Notes: a model not told the origin generated them from the sequence alone. Counted from the first letter of the stretch, positions 1-8,789 are shown. The stretch: DNA of 64,000 bases from Actinomycetota bacterium (GCA_018673475.1 JABHCN010000020.1:1-64000), one strand, 5' to 3'. Numbers and translations: made by a program.

Positions 1-497
1 GCGGCGAACAACACGACATGAACTCCGTAGTGGAAGGCCCCGAACTCGGCAGACCAGCTCACAACGCTGCTCCAGTGGGTCAGGGCAATCAACCCGTTGA
101 AGATGAGGCCCGCCACCACAGGATGGGTCAACCTTCGCAGTACCCGGGCTCCGAACCCACCTTCGAGTATCAACAACCTGGCCAACCAGCCCGGCATCGC
201 CAACAGGAACAGGGGCGGCACGATGAACGTGATCAGCAGGTGCTGGAGCATGTGTACCGAATAGAGGTGGTCCTCGGCAATGTCGTGCATCGGCCAGTCG
301 GCCGAGACCAGCAACAGGATGGTTGCGGCGACAAAGGCCCGACGCTGGAACGGTGTCGTCACCGGTGTGCCGGCCGGAACCACCTTCGGGCCGATAACCC
401 GGGCCGCCCACCAGCCCAGAACAACCACAGCCGCCACAAGGAACCAGACCTCAGGATGGGCCTGCCAGTCCCACGGCCCGACCACGTCGGCGATCAT
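1..497 (-). CDS. CtaG/caa3-type cytochrome oxidase assembly factor (partial, 3' end outside window)
   Basis: The N-terminal ~165 residues of a polytopic membrane protein are present; the gene runs off the left edge. The ATG at 497 is preceded by AGGA at good spacing, and no other start codon occurs between it and the upstream in-frame stop. Visible features match the caa3_CtaG family (PF09678): a first membrane segment around residues 17-34, then a second helix followed by DWPMHD, the HMLQHLL histidine motif and the PPLFLLAMPGW stretch. Family members help deliver copper to heme-copper oxidases, which fits its place as last gene of the oxidase operon, 72 bp after the subunit IV gene. The family call is solid; the precise chaperone role is inferred. 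Confidence 0.85.
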   Translation of the reverse strand, partial: MIADVVGPWDWQAHPEVWFLVAAVVVLGWWAARVIGPKVVPAGTPVTTPFQRRAFVAATILLLVSADWPMHDIAEDHLYSVHMLQHLLITFIVPPLFLLAMPGWLARLLILEGGFGARVLRRLTHPVVAGLIFNGLIALTHWSSVVSWSAEFGAFHYGVHVVLFA

Positions 498-569
498 CGC
501 CGGATCCTGCCAGGTGCTGGAGAGGTGGCGGTAACCCGTGCCCCGTGCCGGGCAGGGCCCAGGGTCACG

Positions 570-890
570 TCAGCCCTTGGACCAGAACTCGAAGGTGCTG
601 AGGGCGATCACATAGACGGCTACAGCGAGAACAAGGCCCCCGACGAAGAACTTCGTGAAGAGGCTGTTGTCGAACCGCAGGTGCATGAACCATGCAGCCA
701 CAATGAAGAACTTGACGACCATCATGACCATGAGGACCGGAATCAGGACGGGGCCGATATCCACGTAGTAGGTGGCCACCTCAAGAGCAGTGAGAACCCC
801 GAGGATGAGGGCGATCTGGAAGTACTTCGAGTCCGACGGGTGGTCGTGGACGACGTCATTGTGCTCTTCGGTGATCTCGGCGGTGCTCAT
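570..890 (-). CDS. Cytochrome c oxidase subunit IV (prokaryotic COX4-type)
   Basis: A 106-residue protein with three predicted membrane helices, roughly residues 23-42, 47-70 and 82-100. The middle helix contains the VVKFFIVAAWFMHLRFD stretch typical of prokaryotic cytochrome c oxidase subunit IV (COX4_pro, PF03626). A His-rich polar N-terminus (EEHNDVVHDH) precedes the first helix. This small subunit is non-catalytic and packs against subunits I and III. The gene lies 16 bp downstream of ctaE and ends the structural part of the oxidase operon. The ATG at 890 has GGAG upstream. Length and topology are normal for the family. Confidence 0.85.
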   Translation of the reverse strand: MSTAEITEEHNDVVHDHPSDSKYFQIALILGVLTALEVATYYVDIGPVLIPVLMVMMVVKFFIVAAWFMHLRFDNSLFTKFFVGGLVLAVAVYVIALSTFEFWSKG

Positions 891-906
891 AGACGTTGCT
901 CCCCGG

Positions 907-1506
907 TCAGCTCGTGGGTGAGGGCACGAGGTAGATCACCGTGAAGATGAAGATCCACACGATGTCAACGAAGTGCCAGTAGAGGCCGATGATCTCCACT
1001 GTCTCGGAGTGCTCCTTTCGGAGCGAACCGCGGAGCGACGAGATGAACATGGACATCAGCATCAAGATGCCGAGGCTGACGTGCACGCCGTGGAAGCCGG
1101 TGAGAGTGAAGAACGCCGACGAGAACGGGCTGGTCGTGTAACCGAGGCCCTCACGGAAGAAGGTGGTGAACTCGTAGACCTGGCCGCCGATGAACAACGA
1201 CCCGAGAAGGGCTGTAGTCAACAGCCAGAGCCGGTTGTTGCGGAGGTCTCCACGCTTGATGGCCGACAGGGCCAGGACCATCGTGAGCGAACTCATGAGC
1301 AGCACGAAGGAACTCACCGAGGTGAACGGGATGTCGAAGATGTCACCCGGTGCCGGGCCGGTGGCGAACCGCCCCCGGTACACGAGGTAGGTCGAGATAA
1401 GCGCACCGAAGAGCAGGCACTCGGAACCGAGAAACACCCACATCGCCAACTTGTTGTGGGACATGCCGGTGGTGGTTGCGTGGTCGCTCGTGGCTGTATC
1501 AGACAA
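907..1506 (-). CDS. ctaE: Cytochrome c oxidase subunit III
   Basis: A 199-residue protein with five to six membrane helices and the motifs GSECLLFGALISTYLVYRGR near residue 27 and FFTLTGFHGVHVSLGILML near residue 132. These identify the short actinobacterial-type subunit III. It binds no metal and stabilises subunit I during proton pumping. The start is a TTG at 1506 overlapping the ctaD stop by 8 nt. GAGGAGG six bases before the TTG supports it over the internal ATG at 1464. Translational coupling to ctaD is likely. Confidence 0.93.
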   Translation of the reverse strand: MSDTATSDHATTTGMSHNKLAMWVFLGSECLLFGALISTYLVYRGRFATGPAPGDIFDIPFTSVSSFVLLMSSLTMVLALSAIKRGDLRNNRLWLLTTALLGSLFIGGQVYEFTTFFREGLGYTTSPFSSAFFTLTGFHGVHVSLGILMLMSMFISSLRGSLRKEHSETVEIIGLYWHFVDIVWIFIFTVIYLVPSPTS

Positions 1507-3460
1507 CGGGGGCCTCCTCGGTGGTGTCGGCCGTTACCTCGTCGCCACCGTGGTCGTCGTGGTCCCCATGGGCGGCATCAGGGTCGTCGACAGGTTCGAA
1601 GATCCAGGCGTAGATGGCCATCACCACCAGCAGGCCACCGGGCACGGTCAGCCACAGGTTGAAGATGAGCCCGAGAGCGATGAACGGCAGGCCAGAGGCG
1701 AACACAATCGGCCAGAACGAGGGAGACGGAAGGTGCACGCCCACGGCTGAACCGTCCTCGCAGACCTCCTCGGCCGTAGCGACACGCACGACACGGCCAT
1801 CATCATCGGTTCCGTACTTACGGTGCCAGAACTCGTCGAGGCTCTCAACCACGGGGACCTCGTCGAAGTTATGGACCGGGGTCGGGTTGGGGGTGAGCCA
1901 CTCGAGGCTGCGGGCATCCCACGGATCGGGCCCACAGGGCGCCTGTCCCCTGGCCCTCATCGCCGACATGATCACGTTGACCACGAAGATCGCGATGCTC
2001 AGGGCGATCAGGAACGAGCCGATGGTCGAGACCATGTTCCAGAGTTCGAAGCCGAAGCCGGGGCTGTAGCTGTCGATACGCCTTGACATTCCCTGAAGGC
2101 CCAGCACGTGCATCGGCCCGAAGGTCAGGTTGAACCCGACCAGCATCACCCAGAAGTTCACCTTGCCAATGAGGTCACTGAGCATGTGGCCGAACACCTT
2201 CGGCCACCAGAAGTAGAGGCCGGCGAACAGGCCGAAGATGATCCCACCGAAGATGACGTAGTGGAAGTGGGCGACGATGTAGTAGGTGTCGGTCTGCTGG
2301 GTGTCAGCTGGCGAGATGGCGTGGGTGACGCCCGAGAGGCCACCGATCGTAAACATGGAGACGACACCCACAGCGAACAGCATCGGCGCCGAGAACTTGA
2401 TGCGGCCGCCCCACATGGTGGCCATCCAGTTCAGGATCTTCACGCCGGTCGGTACGGCGATGAACATCGTCGACAGCGAGAACGCAGCCACCGATATGGG
2501 TCCGATACCGGACACGAACATGTGGTGGGCCCACACACCCCAGCCCATGAAACCGATGGCGATTCCCGAGAACACCATGAACGGGTACCCGAAGATGGGC
2601 TTGCGGGAGAAGGTGGGGATCACCTCTGAGATGATTCCGAAGGACGGCAAGATGAGGATGTAGACCTCAGGGTGGCCGAAGATCCAGAACAGGTGCTGCC
2701 AGAGCAGGGCATCGCCGCCCACCGACGGGTCAAAGAACCTGGCACCGAACAGGCGACTGAACGCCAACAGGAACAGGGCGACAGCAATAACAGGCATTGC
2801 GAACACCAGCAGCAGCTGGGTCACGAGCATCATCCAGGTGAACACGGGCATGCGGAACAGGGTCATTCCAGGTGCACGCATGTTGAGAATCGTCACCGTC
2901 AGGTTTATCGACGACATCAACGAGGCGACACCGGTGATCTGGAGGCCCAGGGCGTAGAAGTCCATTCCGGGACTCGGCGAGAAGACAATGCCCGTGTTGG
3001 GGGCGTAGCCGAACCATCCGCCGTCGGGTGCACCACCCAGAACCCATGAGAGGTTCAAGACGATGCCGCCAGCCAGGAATACCCAGAAGCTGAGGGCATT
3101 GAGACGCGGGAAGGCCACGTCTCTGGCGCCGATCTGCAGCGGAATCAGATAGTTGGCGAAAGCTGCAGACAGCGGCATTGCAGCCAGGAAGATCATGGTC
3201 ACGCCGTGCATCGTGAAGACCTGGTTGTACATGTCGGCACCGAGCACGGTGCCATTCGGCGTTGCCAACTGCAGGCGGATCAGGAGTGCCTCGATGCCAC
3301 CCACGACAAAGAAGAAGAGGGCGGCTACCCCGTAGAGGATGCCGATCTTCTTGTGGTCGACGGTGGTGACCCAGTCGCGCCAGCCGTTGCCGCCCCTGGG
3401 ACGCGTGTAGACGCCCAGCGGCTGGTCCACCACGTCTTCGACGGGGGTCGTTGCGGTCAT
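1499..3460 (-). CDS. ctaD: Cytochrome c oxidase subunit I (catalytic, aa3-type)
   Basis: Catalytic subunit of the terminal oxidase, reducing O2 to water and pumping protons. All ligands are visible (653-residue form): low-spin heme His85 (TMHGVTM) and His400 (HFHYV), high-spin heme His398, and CuB His263, His312 and His313 (HPEVY and AHHMF). Tyr267 for the His-Tyr cross-link is present, as are the K-channel lysine in PTGVKILNW and the D-channel aspartate in GARDVAFPRLN. A C-terminal extension adds two helices and a His/Asp-rich tail. I chose ATG 3460 (TGATG overlap with ctaC, GGAGG 7 nt before) over GTG 3463. Confidence 0.97.
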   Translation of the reverse strand: MTATTPVEDVVDQPLGVYTRPRGGNGWRDWVTTVDHKKIGILYGVAALFFFVVGGIEALLIRLQLATPNGTVLGADMYNQVFTMHGVTMIFLAAMPLSAAFANYLIPLQIGARDVAFPRLNALSFWVFLAGGIVLNLSWVLGGAPDGGWFGYAPNTGIVFSPSPGMDFYALGLQITGVASLMSSINLTVTILNMRAPGMTLFRMPVFTWMMLVTQLLLVFAMPVIAVALFLLAFSRLFGARFFDPSVGGDALLWQHLFWIFGHPEVYILILPSFGIISEVIPTFSRKPIFGYPFMVFSGIAIGFMGWGVWAHHMFVSGIGPISVAAFSLSTMFIAVPTGVKILNWMATMWGGRIKFSAPMLFAVGVVSMFTIGGLSGVTHAISPADTQQTDTYYIVAHFHYVIFGGIIFGLFAGLYFWWPKVFGHMLSDLIGKVNFWVMLVGFNLTFGPMHVLGLQGMSRRIDSYSPGFGFELWNMVSTIGSFLIALSIAIFVVNVIMSAMRARGQAPCGPDPWDARSLEWLTPNPTPVHNFDEVPVVESLDEFWHRKYGTDDDGRVVRVATAEEVCEDGSAVGVHLPSPSFWPIVFASGLPFIALGLIFNLWLTVPGGLLVVMAIYAWIFEPVDDPDAAHGDHDDHGGDEVTADTTEEAPVV

Positions 3461-4653
3461 CACTCGACCTCCGTTGCGGCGATTATGTCGAGCGCCGGCG
3501 CCCGACCGAGGGTGGTCAGGTAGGCCACCACGTCATCGATCTGACCCTCATCGAGGCCCATGGCCGGCATGCCCCGACGGCCCTCCGCGTAGGCGGGCTT
3601 TTCAGCCGGTGAGTCTCGCAGCCACGCCTCAAGTTGGGTCCGGTCCAGGCTTCCATTCGGCTCATACATGTTGAAGATGCCGCCCGCGTAGGTGGTACGG
3701 CTCATCAGGTGGGTCAGGTTCGGTGCCGCATTCGCCACCAGATCGGCACCGCTGCCATCGTTGAAGCCATCGACCACGTGGCAACGGGCGCACTGCGACT
3801 GGTAGATCTCCATGCCCCTCTGGGCGGCGGCCGCCTGAGGCTCAACAGCCGGCTGCAACTGTTCGGCAACCCACGCACTGAAATCGTCGGGGGTGACAGC
3901 AACGACCTGCATACGCATCCGCGAATGCGACAGACCGCAGAACTCGGTGCACTGACCGAAGTAGACACCCGGCTCATCGGCTTCGAGTTTCCAGGGATGG
4001 ACCCGACCGGGTGCGGCGTCCTTCTTGCCGTTCAAGGCCGGAATCCAGAAACTGTGGATCACATCGCGGCTGGTAATCGCCAGCTCGATCTCCTCACCGG
4101 CGGGGATCACCATCTGGTTGGCGGTGACTATGTCGGCCGGCGGCAGGTGCCTGGCATCGGTGAGGTCGACTCCGTCGAGGCCGTTCAGGTAGTAGCGGAA
4201 CTCCCACCACCACTGCTGGCCAACCACCACGACCTCAGGTTCCCACTGGGTGACAGCTCCATCGACCTCGATGGTTACGGCGTTCGCCTCGGTCTCGTTG
4301 AGGCCCCTCAGGGTGATGAGCGTGAACACCGAGATGACCACGAGGATCAGGGTCGGCACGATTGTCCAGGCCAACTCCAGGCGGGTATCGCCGTGGAACT
4401 GGTGCGGGAACTCCTCGTCGCTGTGGTCGTCGCGGAACCTCCACCAGATGATGAAGGTGCCTGCAAACACGAAGATGAAGACGACAACGGCCACGTAGAA
4501 CACCGGGTCAAACAGGTTGTCGATGCTTCGGGCGCTGGGGCCCTGCGGGTTGAGGGTGTCGAGTTCAGCGTCGGCGGCACATCCTGTGAGGAACGTAAGC
4601 AGACCTGCAACCAGCGCTGTCAGGCCGGTGCCACGCAGGATCTTCGGGATCAC
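3460..4653 (-). CDS. ctaC: Cytochrome c oxidase subunit II with fused cytochrome c domain
   Basis: A 397-residue subunit II. The N-terminus is a lipoprotein-type signal with lipobox LTGC (Cys25), followed by two membrane helices (roughly 45-70 and 92-115). The periplasmic cupredoxin domain carries the CuA site around residues 230-245 (GQCTEFCGLSHSRMRM: two Cys, His, Met). A C-terminal cytochrome c domain has the heme motif CARCH near residue 288 and a candidate axial methionine in RRGMPAMG. This is the caa3 architecture, in which electrons enter through the tethered heme c. Start is GTG at 4653, overlapping the upstream gene as GTGA, with GGAGG upstream. Confidence 0.96.
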   Translation of the reverse strand: MIPKILRGTGLTALVAGLLTFLTGCAADAELDTLNPQGPSARSIDNLFDPVFYVAVVVFIFVFAGTFIIWWRFRDDHSDEEFPHQFHGDTRLELAWTIVPTLILVVISVFTLITLRGLNETEANAVTIEVDGAVTQWEPEVVVVGQQWWWEFRYYLNGLDGVDLTDARHLPPADIVTANQMVIPAGEEIELAITSRDVIHSFWIPALNGKKDAAPGRVHPWKLEADEPGVYFGQCTEFCGLSHSRMRMQVVAVTPDDFSAWVAEQLQPAVEPQAAAAQRGMEIYQSQCARCHVVDGFNDGSGADLVANAAPNLTHLMSRTTYAGGIFNMYEPNGSLDRTQLEAWLRDSPAEKPAYAEGRRGMPAMGLDEGQIDDVVAYLTTLGRAPALDIIAATEVE

Positions 4654-5435
4654 TCGCCCACCTCCACGTGGTCACCACCAGAACCGCCACCCTGCTGGTG
4701 GAATTCACGCTCGCCGGTCGCTGCAGCCACAATCCCTGCGGCCAACACTGCTACACAGCTCACGATCAGAACCGTGCTGACCACGCGCCTCGGAATATTC
4801 GGTCGACGGCTGAACAGGAATGCCGCTCCGAACACACAGACACCTACAACTCCGGCGACAAGCACGGCACCATTCACCGACGACGCCAGCAGAACCCTCG
4901 ACATCGCCAGGACCAGCACGCCTATGCCGACAAGTGCCAGGATCGGGATCTCGATCGGGCGGAGCAGCCGTTCACGCAGTTCACGATTCACCTCGGGGTC
5001 ACCGGTAGCCCGCTCGGACCAGTTGTTCATGGTCCACTCCAGGCTGACCGCAACCAGCACGAGAAGGCCGACCACGAACAGCGCCGAACTGACAACGAGG
5101 CCGATCACGAGGGTCGCAACTCCGAGCGCACCCAGTACCGGCCAGATGGAACTACCCACCTGTGTCTGGGCCGGTGGGGCGGTGTCTACGCCGAGCACCT
5201 CGGCAACCGACTCGGAGTCGGCGTCGCGGAAGGCAATGGCGATGATTCCCAGCAATCCGAAGACCGCCGCTGCAGTCACGAAGAGGACGTATGTGACATG
5301 GTTTCCGACACCGCCCTTCCAGCCGAGGCTGATCGGACCGGTCTCGGTTCCACCCGAGGTGTAGCCGGCAAACACCGCAGCGCTGAGCGCCGCGGCACAT
5401 GAACCGAACCAGAGTTTGAATCCAGTGGTGAGCAT
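4650..5435 (-). CDS. Unrecognised multi-pass membrane protein in oxidase operon
   Basis: A 261-residue protein with about seven hydrophobic segments (approximately residues 8-27, 47-68, 95-115, 116-134, 163-183, 187-210 and 218-242) and a Gly/His-rich cytoplasmic tail (HQQGGGSGGDHVEVGE). I do not recognise the family. It overlaps ctaC by 4 nt (GTGA) and follows the subunit III-like gene by 20 bp, so it should be co-translated with the oxidase. The central loop (residues 135-160, MNNWSERATGDPEVNRELRERLLRP region) is charged and probably cytoplasmic. No heme or copper ligand pattern is evident. It may occupy the place of the actinobacterial subunit IV (CtaF) or be an assembly protein; that is speculation. 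Confidence 0.75.
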   Translation of the reverse strand: MLTTGFKLWFGSCAAALSAAVFAGYTSGGTETGPISLGWKGGVGNHVTYVLFVTAAAVFGLLGIIAIAFRDADSESVAEVLGVDTAPPAQTQVGSSIWPVLGALGVATLVIGLVVSSALFVVGLLVLVAVSLEWTMNNWSERATGDPEVNRELRERLLRPIEIPILALVGIGVLVLAMSRVLLASSVNGAVLVAGVVGVCVFGAAFLFSRRPNIPRRVVSTVLIVSCVAVLAAGIVAAATGEREFHQQGGGSGGDHVEVGE

Positions 5436-5455
5436 TTCGTTCCCGTCAGCCAGTC

Positions 5456-6040
5456 CTACTTGGCGATGTAGATGCCGAGCCAGATGACCATGTAGACCGC
5501 TACAGCCGCATACCAGTAGAGGGCCGCAGCGGATACAAGGTCACGGTTCCGGCTTGTGTCCTGCCCGCCCAGCGCCCGCAACAACAGTAGGCCGAGCCAG
5601 AACACTCCGACCAGGACCATTGCCATGTGGGCTCCGACGATGACGAACAGGAAGGTGGTGGCCTCGCTGTGATCAATCGGCAGGGCGATGTCGTTGAAGT
5701 AGAAGACCGTCTGGTTGAGCATCGCCACGCCCATAACGGCGGTGATGGCCATTGCGAGGTATGAGTGGATGCGGTCGTTGTTGATGACCGAGTACACCGC
5801 CCATGCCATGGTGATGGCCGAGAGGGCCATGGTGGCCATGTTCATGCCACCTGGTGGAAGGCGGATGGCGCCCTCTGGGAACCACTCCGTGCCCCAGGCC
5901 ATTGCGTCGGCCCGCCGTGAGAAGTAGAGGGCGAAGAGGCCACCGAAGAACATGAGCACGCCCGAAGTTGCCAGCGCCGACCCGATCACGAGGGTCCTCG
6001 GCCGGTTCGGTACCGCCGGTGAGAAGGTCGTGGAGGACAT
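5456..6040 (-). CDS. Heme-copper oxidase subunit III-like protein (second copy)
   Basis: A 194-residue protein with five membrane helices resembling subunit III. Supporting features are SGVLMFFGGLFALYFSRRADA near residue 26, the loop WFPEGAIRLPPGGMNMATM near residue 53, and HSEATTFLFVIVGAHMAMVLVGVFWL near residue 123, which aligns with the ctaE segment FHGVHVSLGILML. It is a clear paralogue, not a duplicate, of ctaE at 907-1506. Its ATG overlaps the stop of the divergent subunit I-like gene by one base (TGATG), so the two paralogues form a coupled I/III pair ahead of the canonical genes. Function beyond fold is unknown. Confidence 0.82.
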   Translation of the reverse strand: MSSTTFSPAVPNRPRTLVIGSALATSGVLMFFGGLFALYFSRRADAMAWGTEWFPEGAIRLPPGGMNMATMALSAITMAWAVYSVINNDRIHSYLAMAITAVMGVAMLNQTVFYFNDIALPIDHSEATTFLFVIVGAHMAMVLVGVFWLGLLLLRALGGQDTSRNRDLVSAAALYWYAAVAVYMVIWLGIYIAK

Positions 6041-7623
6041 CAGGCCCCCGCCTCTACGGTTGCGTCCAACAGGGGACTCTCAGAGGTCACTTCCACGGGA
6101 GAGGTAGACCACTCGAGTGTGTGGCCACCCCATGGGTCAGCCAGGGAGCGGGCACCCCTGAGCCTGAGTACACCGGTCACTAGCCATCCGAGGGCTCCGA
6201 CCAGGAGGTGTGCCGAGCCAACCAACGCCACCGTGTTCAACACATCGACGCCCGACCCGGGGTTCCCGGCACCTACCAGGTCTCCACCTGTGAAGTCTGC
6301 AAGGCCCATGAAACCGCTGATCGTGTCGGGCACGGCTATGAGCACGATTCCGACCGCAACAGCCAGGGCACTCGCCAGGCCAAAACCCTGGGGCACCACA
6401 CGACCGACGATGAGATCACCCCACCAGAGGGTTCCCGCCATGGCCGCCAGCAGGGCAGCGCCAATGGTGAAGGTGAACTGCGCGCCGGTGGTCGAGCGAT
6501 CGAGCAGGTCCAATGGGGCCACCGCCCGCAGGGCGCCCAGCACCGTACCGTCCAACAGGAAGAGGACCGACAGGACCGAGAGGTAGAGAGGTGCCGGCAT
6601 CCTGGTCCTTCGGCTACCCACCCCGCGTCGCAACACATCCACCAGGCCGACAAGCACCAGGAGGACCAGCGGGACGATCAGGAATGCCTCGACAACGAAG
6701 ATGGCCTGTTCCCTGATGGGGGTTCCGATGTCGAAGGCCGCCTGGGCGTAGGCACCGAACGAGAGCACTCCGATCAGTGCTGTCAGGACCAGAAGGGCCC
6801 GATGGTTTCCGTGTCGCCGTCGAGCGGCAACTGGAACGATGTCGCCGGCGATACCGACCAACGGCAGGGCGAAGGCGTAGACCTGCGGGTGGCTGAACGC
6901 CCAGGAGAGCTGCCCCCAGATCGTGTCCTCAACACCGAAGGCGACTGCCGACCGGCCTGTCAGGTCTACGTAGATGAGCACCGTGTTTGCCGCCAGAACC
7001 GGCAGCGTCACGAGCCAGATGGAACCGGCCACGAGAACACTCCATGCGAACAGGGGCACCCTTGAGAGGTTCATTCCTGCGGTTCGACCAGCCACGATCG
7101 TCGTCAAAATACAGACCGTTGCACAGCAGATCCCGCCGATGACCATCAACAGGCCCAGCAGGGTCAGGGCCAGGGCATCGGTTCGGCTGACGGCTCCCGG
7201 CGTGCCGAGACCACCGTCGATCACGAAACCGGCGACCGTGAACGCCGCACCCAGTGCCCACACCCAGAAGCCGAGGGCGGCAGCCCTCGGGAAGACAATC
7301 GACGATGCCCCCACCTGCAGGGGCACCACGGCGGTGGCGAGCCCCACGAAGACGGGAACCACCACCAACAGGACGAGACCGACGCGATAGGCACTCCAGA
7401 AGCGGAACAGCGAGTCGACATCTCCGAAGACCGCCATGCCGGTCAGGTCCATGCGCTCGACGCTCACCAGGAGGCCGGCCACGAGGGAGGCGACAAGCAG
7501 GAGCGCTCCCGAGGCCAGCCAGGCCCGACCGATGCGTAGGTGGTCGGTGGTAGTTACAGCCGCCTCAAGAGCGGTCGGGACGACGCCTCCGGTCCGGGTC
7601 GTGTCCGCTGCGGTCTCAGTCAT
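6040..7623 (-). CDS. Degenerate heme-copper oxidase subunit I-like protein lacking most metal ligands
   Basis: A 527-residue, ~12-helix protein alignable to ctaD by eye: PLQVGASSIVFPRAAALGFW matches PLQIGARDVAFPRLNALSFW, and SHPQVYAFALP matches GHPEVYILILP. The C-terminal loop HTLEWSTSPV matches RSLEWLTPNP. Of the six His ligands only CuB His245 remains, with Tyr249. The low-spin heme position is Tyr79, the CuB pair is Gln294/Ala295, and the HFH motif is Gln382-Phe-Thr384. The D-channel Asp and K-channel Lys are also gone. It cannot bind heme or CuB in the usual way, yet the reading frame is long and intact and it is the first gene of the operon. Start ATG 7623. Confidence 0.85.
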   Translation of the reverse strand: MTETAADTTRTGGVVPTALEAAVTTTDHLRIGRAWLASGALLLVASLVAGLLVSVERMDLTGMAVFGDVDSLFRFWSAYRVGLVLLVVVPVFVGLATAVVPLQVGASSIVFPRAAALGFWVWALGAAFTVAGFVIDGGLGTPGAVSRTDALALTLLGLLMVIGGICCATVCILTTIVAGRTAGMNLSRVPLFAWSVLVAGSIWLVTLPVLAANTVLIYVDLTGRSAVAFGVEDTIWGQLSWAFSHPQVYAFALPLVGIAGDIVPVAARRRHGNHRALLVLTALIGVLSFGAYAQAAFDIGTPIREQAIFVVEAFLIVPLVLLVLVGLVDVLRRGVGSRRTRMPAPLYLSVLSVLFLLDGTVLGALRAVAPLDLLDRSTTGAQFTFTIGAALLAAMAGTLWWGDLIVGRVVPQGFGLASALAVAVGIVLIAVPDTISGFMGLADFTGGDLVGAGNPGSGVDVLNTVALVGSAHLLVGALGWLVTGVLRLRGARSLADPWGGHTLEWSTSPVEVTSESPLLDATVEAGA

Positions 7624-7832
7624 CTGTCATCGAAGTGTCTTCGCCCTATAGCCCCTGTACCCGCCCTCATGCCGTAATCCGAACGGCGTCGGACCTCACG
7701 ATGCTAGGTGTACCGCCTGCCGAATCCGACACCTGCAGGACCGTTGCACCGTAGCCGCAGGTGACGGCAAACTCCGAACCAAACGGACACATCTGACCAA
7801 CAGATGCGGGTCGCCCACCAGGGGCATGGTCG

Positions 7833-7854
7833 AACCGGTTCGAGAAGGCCGGTT
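7833..7854 (-). terminator. Weak hairpin directly after ctaB
   Basis: AACCGG (7833-7838) and CCGGTT (7849-7854) form a 6-bp stem with a 10-nt loop immediately after the ctaB stop. There is no T-run. The rest of the 231-bp gap to the subunit I-like gene (7624-7854) must carry the promoter of the oxidase operon unless that operon is read through from ctaB; I see no convincing -35/-10 pair. Confidence 0.3.
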
Positions 7855-8739
7855 TCACAGCACCACGTCGAGTGCAATCGCCCCAAAGAGAAGCGTCACG
7901 TAGGTGATCGAGAACGAAAAGAGGCGCATCGCGGTGCGCTCGTTCGGGTTCCGGCGGACAGCCACGGCAAACGCCACAAACGCAGCCCCGAGCACCAGAG
8001 CGGACACCAGGTAGAAGACACCCATTCCCGCCACCAACCAGAACACGACCGTCAGCGCCACCATCACCGCCGTGTAGTAGAGGATCCGGTCTGATGTCTC
8101 CCTGAGGCTGACAACCGACGGAAGCATGGGTACTCCGGCCGCCGAGTAGTCCTCGCGGTACCTGATCGCCAGGGCCCAGAAATGTGGCGGGGTCCAGTAG
8201 AAGATCACGAGGAACAACACAATCGGCGCCCACGCCAGAGAGTTGGTGACAGCCGACCAGCCGATGAGCACGGGGGCGGCACCGGCGGCACCGCCGATAA
8301 CGATGTTCCTCGTCGTAGACCTCTTCAGCCAGATGGTGTACACGAACACGTAGAAGAGGGTTGCCGACACCGCAAGTACGGCGCTCAACAGGTTGACGGT
8401 TGCCACCAGCCATGTGAAGGCGATGATCTCGATGATCACTGCGAAAACCATGGCTGCCCGCGGGGTCATGACGCCTCGGACGAGCGGTCGCTGGCTGGTC
8501 CGCTCCATAAGGCTGTCGATGTCGCGGTCGACGACCATGTTCACTGCGTTGGCACCACCGGCGGCAAGGGTGCCACCCAGGACCGTGGCGACCATCAGCC
8601 AGATCGACGGAACCCCGTTCTCGGCGACGAACATCGTCGGCACGGTCGTCACGAGCAGCAGTTCGACAATCCGCGGCTTTGTCAACGCCACATAGCCGGC
8701 GAGGCGTGCGCGGAGGGAGAAGGAGGGTGGCGCCGGCAT
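7855..8739 (-). CDS. ctaB: Protoheme IX farnesyltransferase (heme O synthase)
   Basis: A 294-residue UbiA-superfamily prenyltransferase with about nine membrane helices. It attaches farnesyl to heme b to make heme O, the precursor of heme A used by the adjacent oxidase. Visible motifs are ALTKPRIVELLLVTTVPTM at the N-terminus, the first Asp-rich motif NAVNMVVDRDIDSLMERTSQRPL near residue 63 and the second conserved loop YREDYSAAGVPMLP near residue 194. The ATG at 8739 gives the usual short N-terminus; a TTG two codons upstream is possible. Same strand as the oxidase operon but separated from it by 231 bp. Confidence 0.95.
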   Translation of the reverse strand: MPAPPSFSLRARLAGYVALTKPRIVELLLVTTVPTMFVAENGVPSIWLMVATVLGGTLAAGGANAVNMVVDRDIDSLMERTSQRPLVRGVMTPRAAMVFAVIIEIIAFTWLVATVNLLSAVLAVSATLFYVFVYTIWLKRSTTRNIVIGGAAGAAPVLIGWSAVTNSLAWAPIVLFLVIFYWTPPHFWALAIRYREDYSAAGVPMLPSVVSLRETSDRILYYTAVMVALTVVFWLVAGMGVFYLVSALVLGAAFVAFAVAVRRNPNERTAMRLFSFSITYVTLLFGAIALDVVL

Positions 8740-8789
8740 CGGCAACAGGCTACGACCGCTGGACTCGGGAACGACCGGCAGGCCGACCG

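Noticed and set aside
18-5364. Long plus-strand open frames (for example 18-944, 2108-2629 and 3634-5364) opposite the oxidase genes
   Set aside because: They are antisense to well-supported cta genes, have low-complexity His/Arg/Asp-rich translations and no recognisable domain; high GC produces such shadows.
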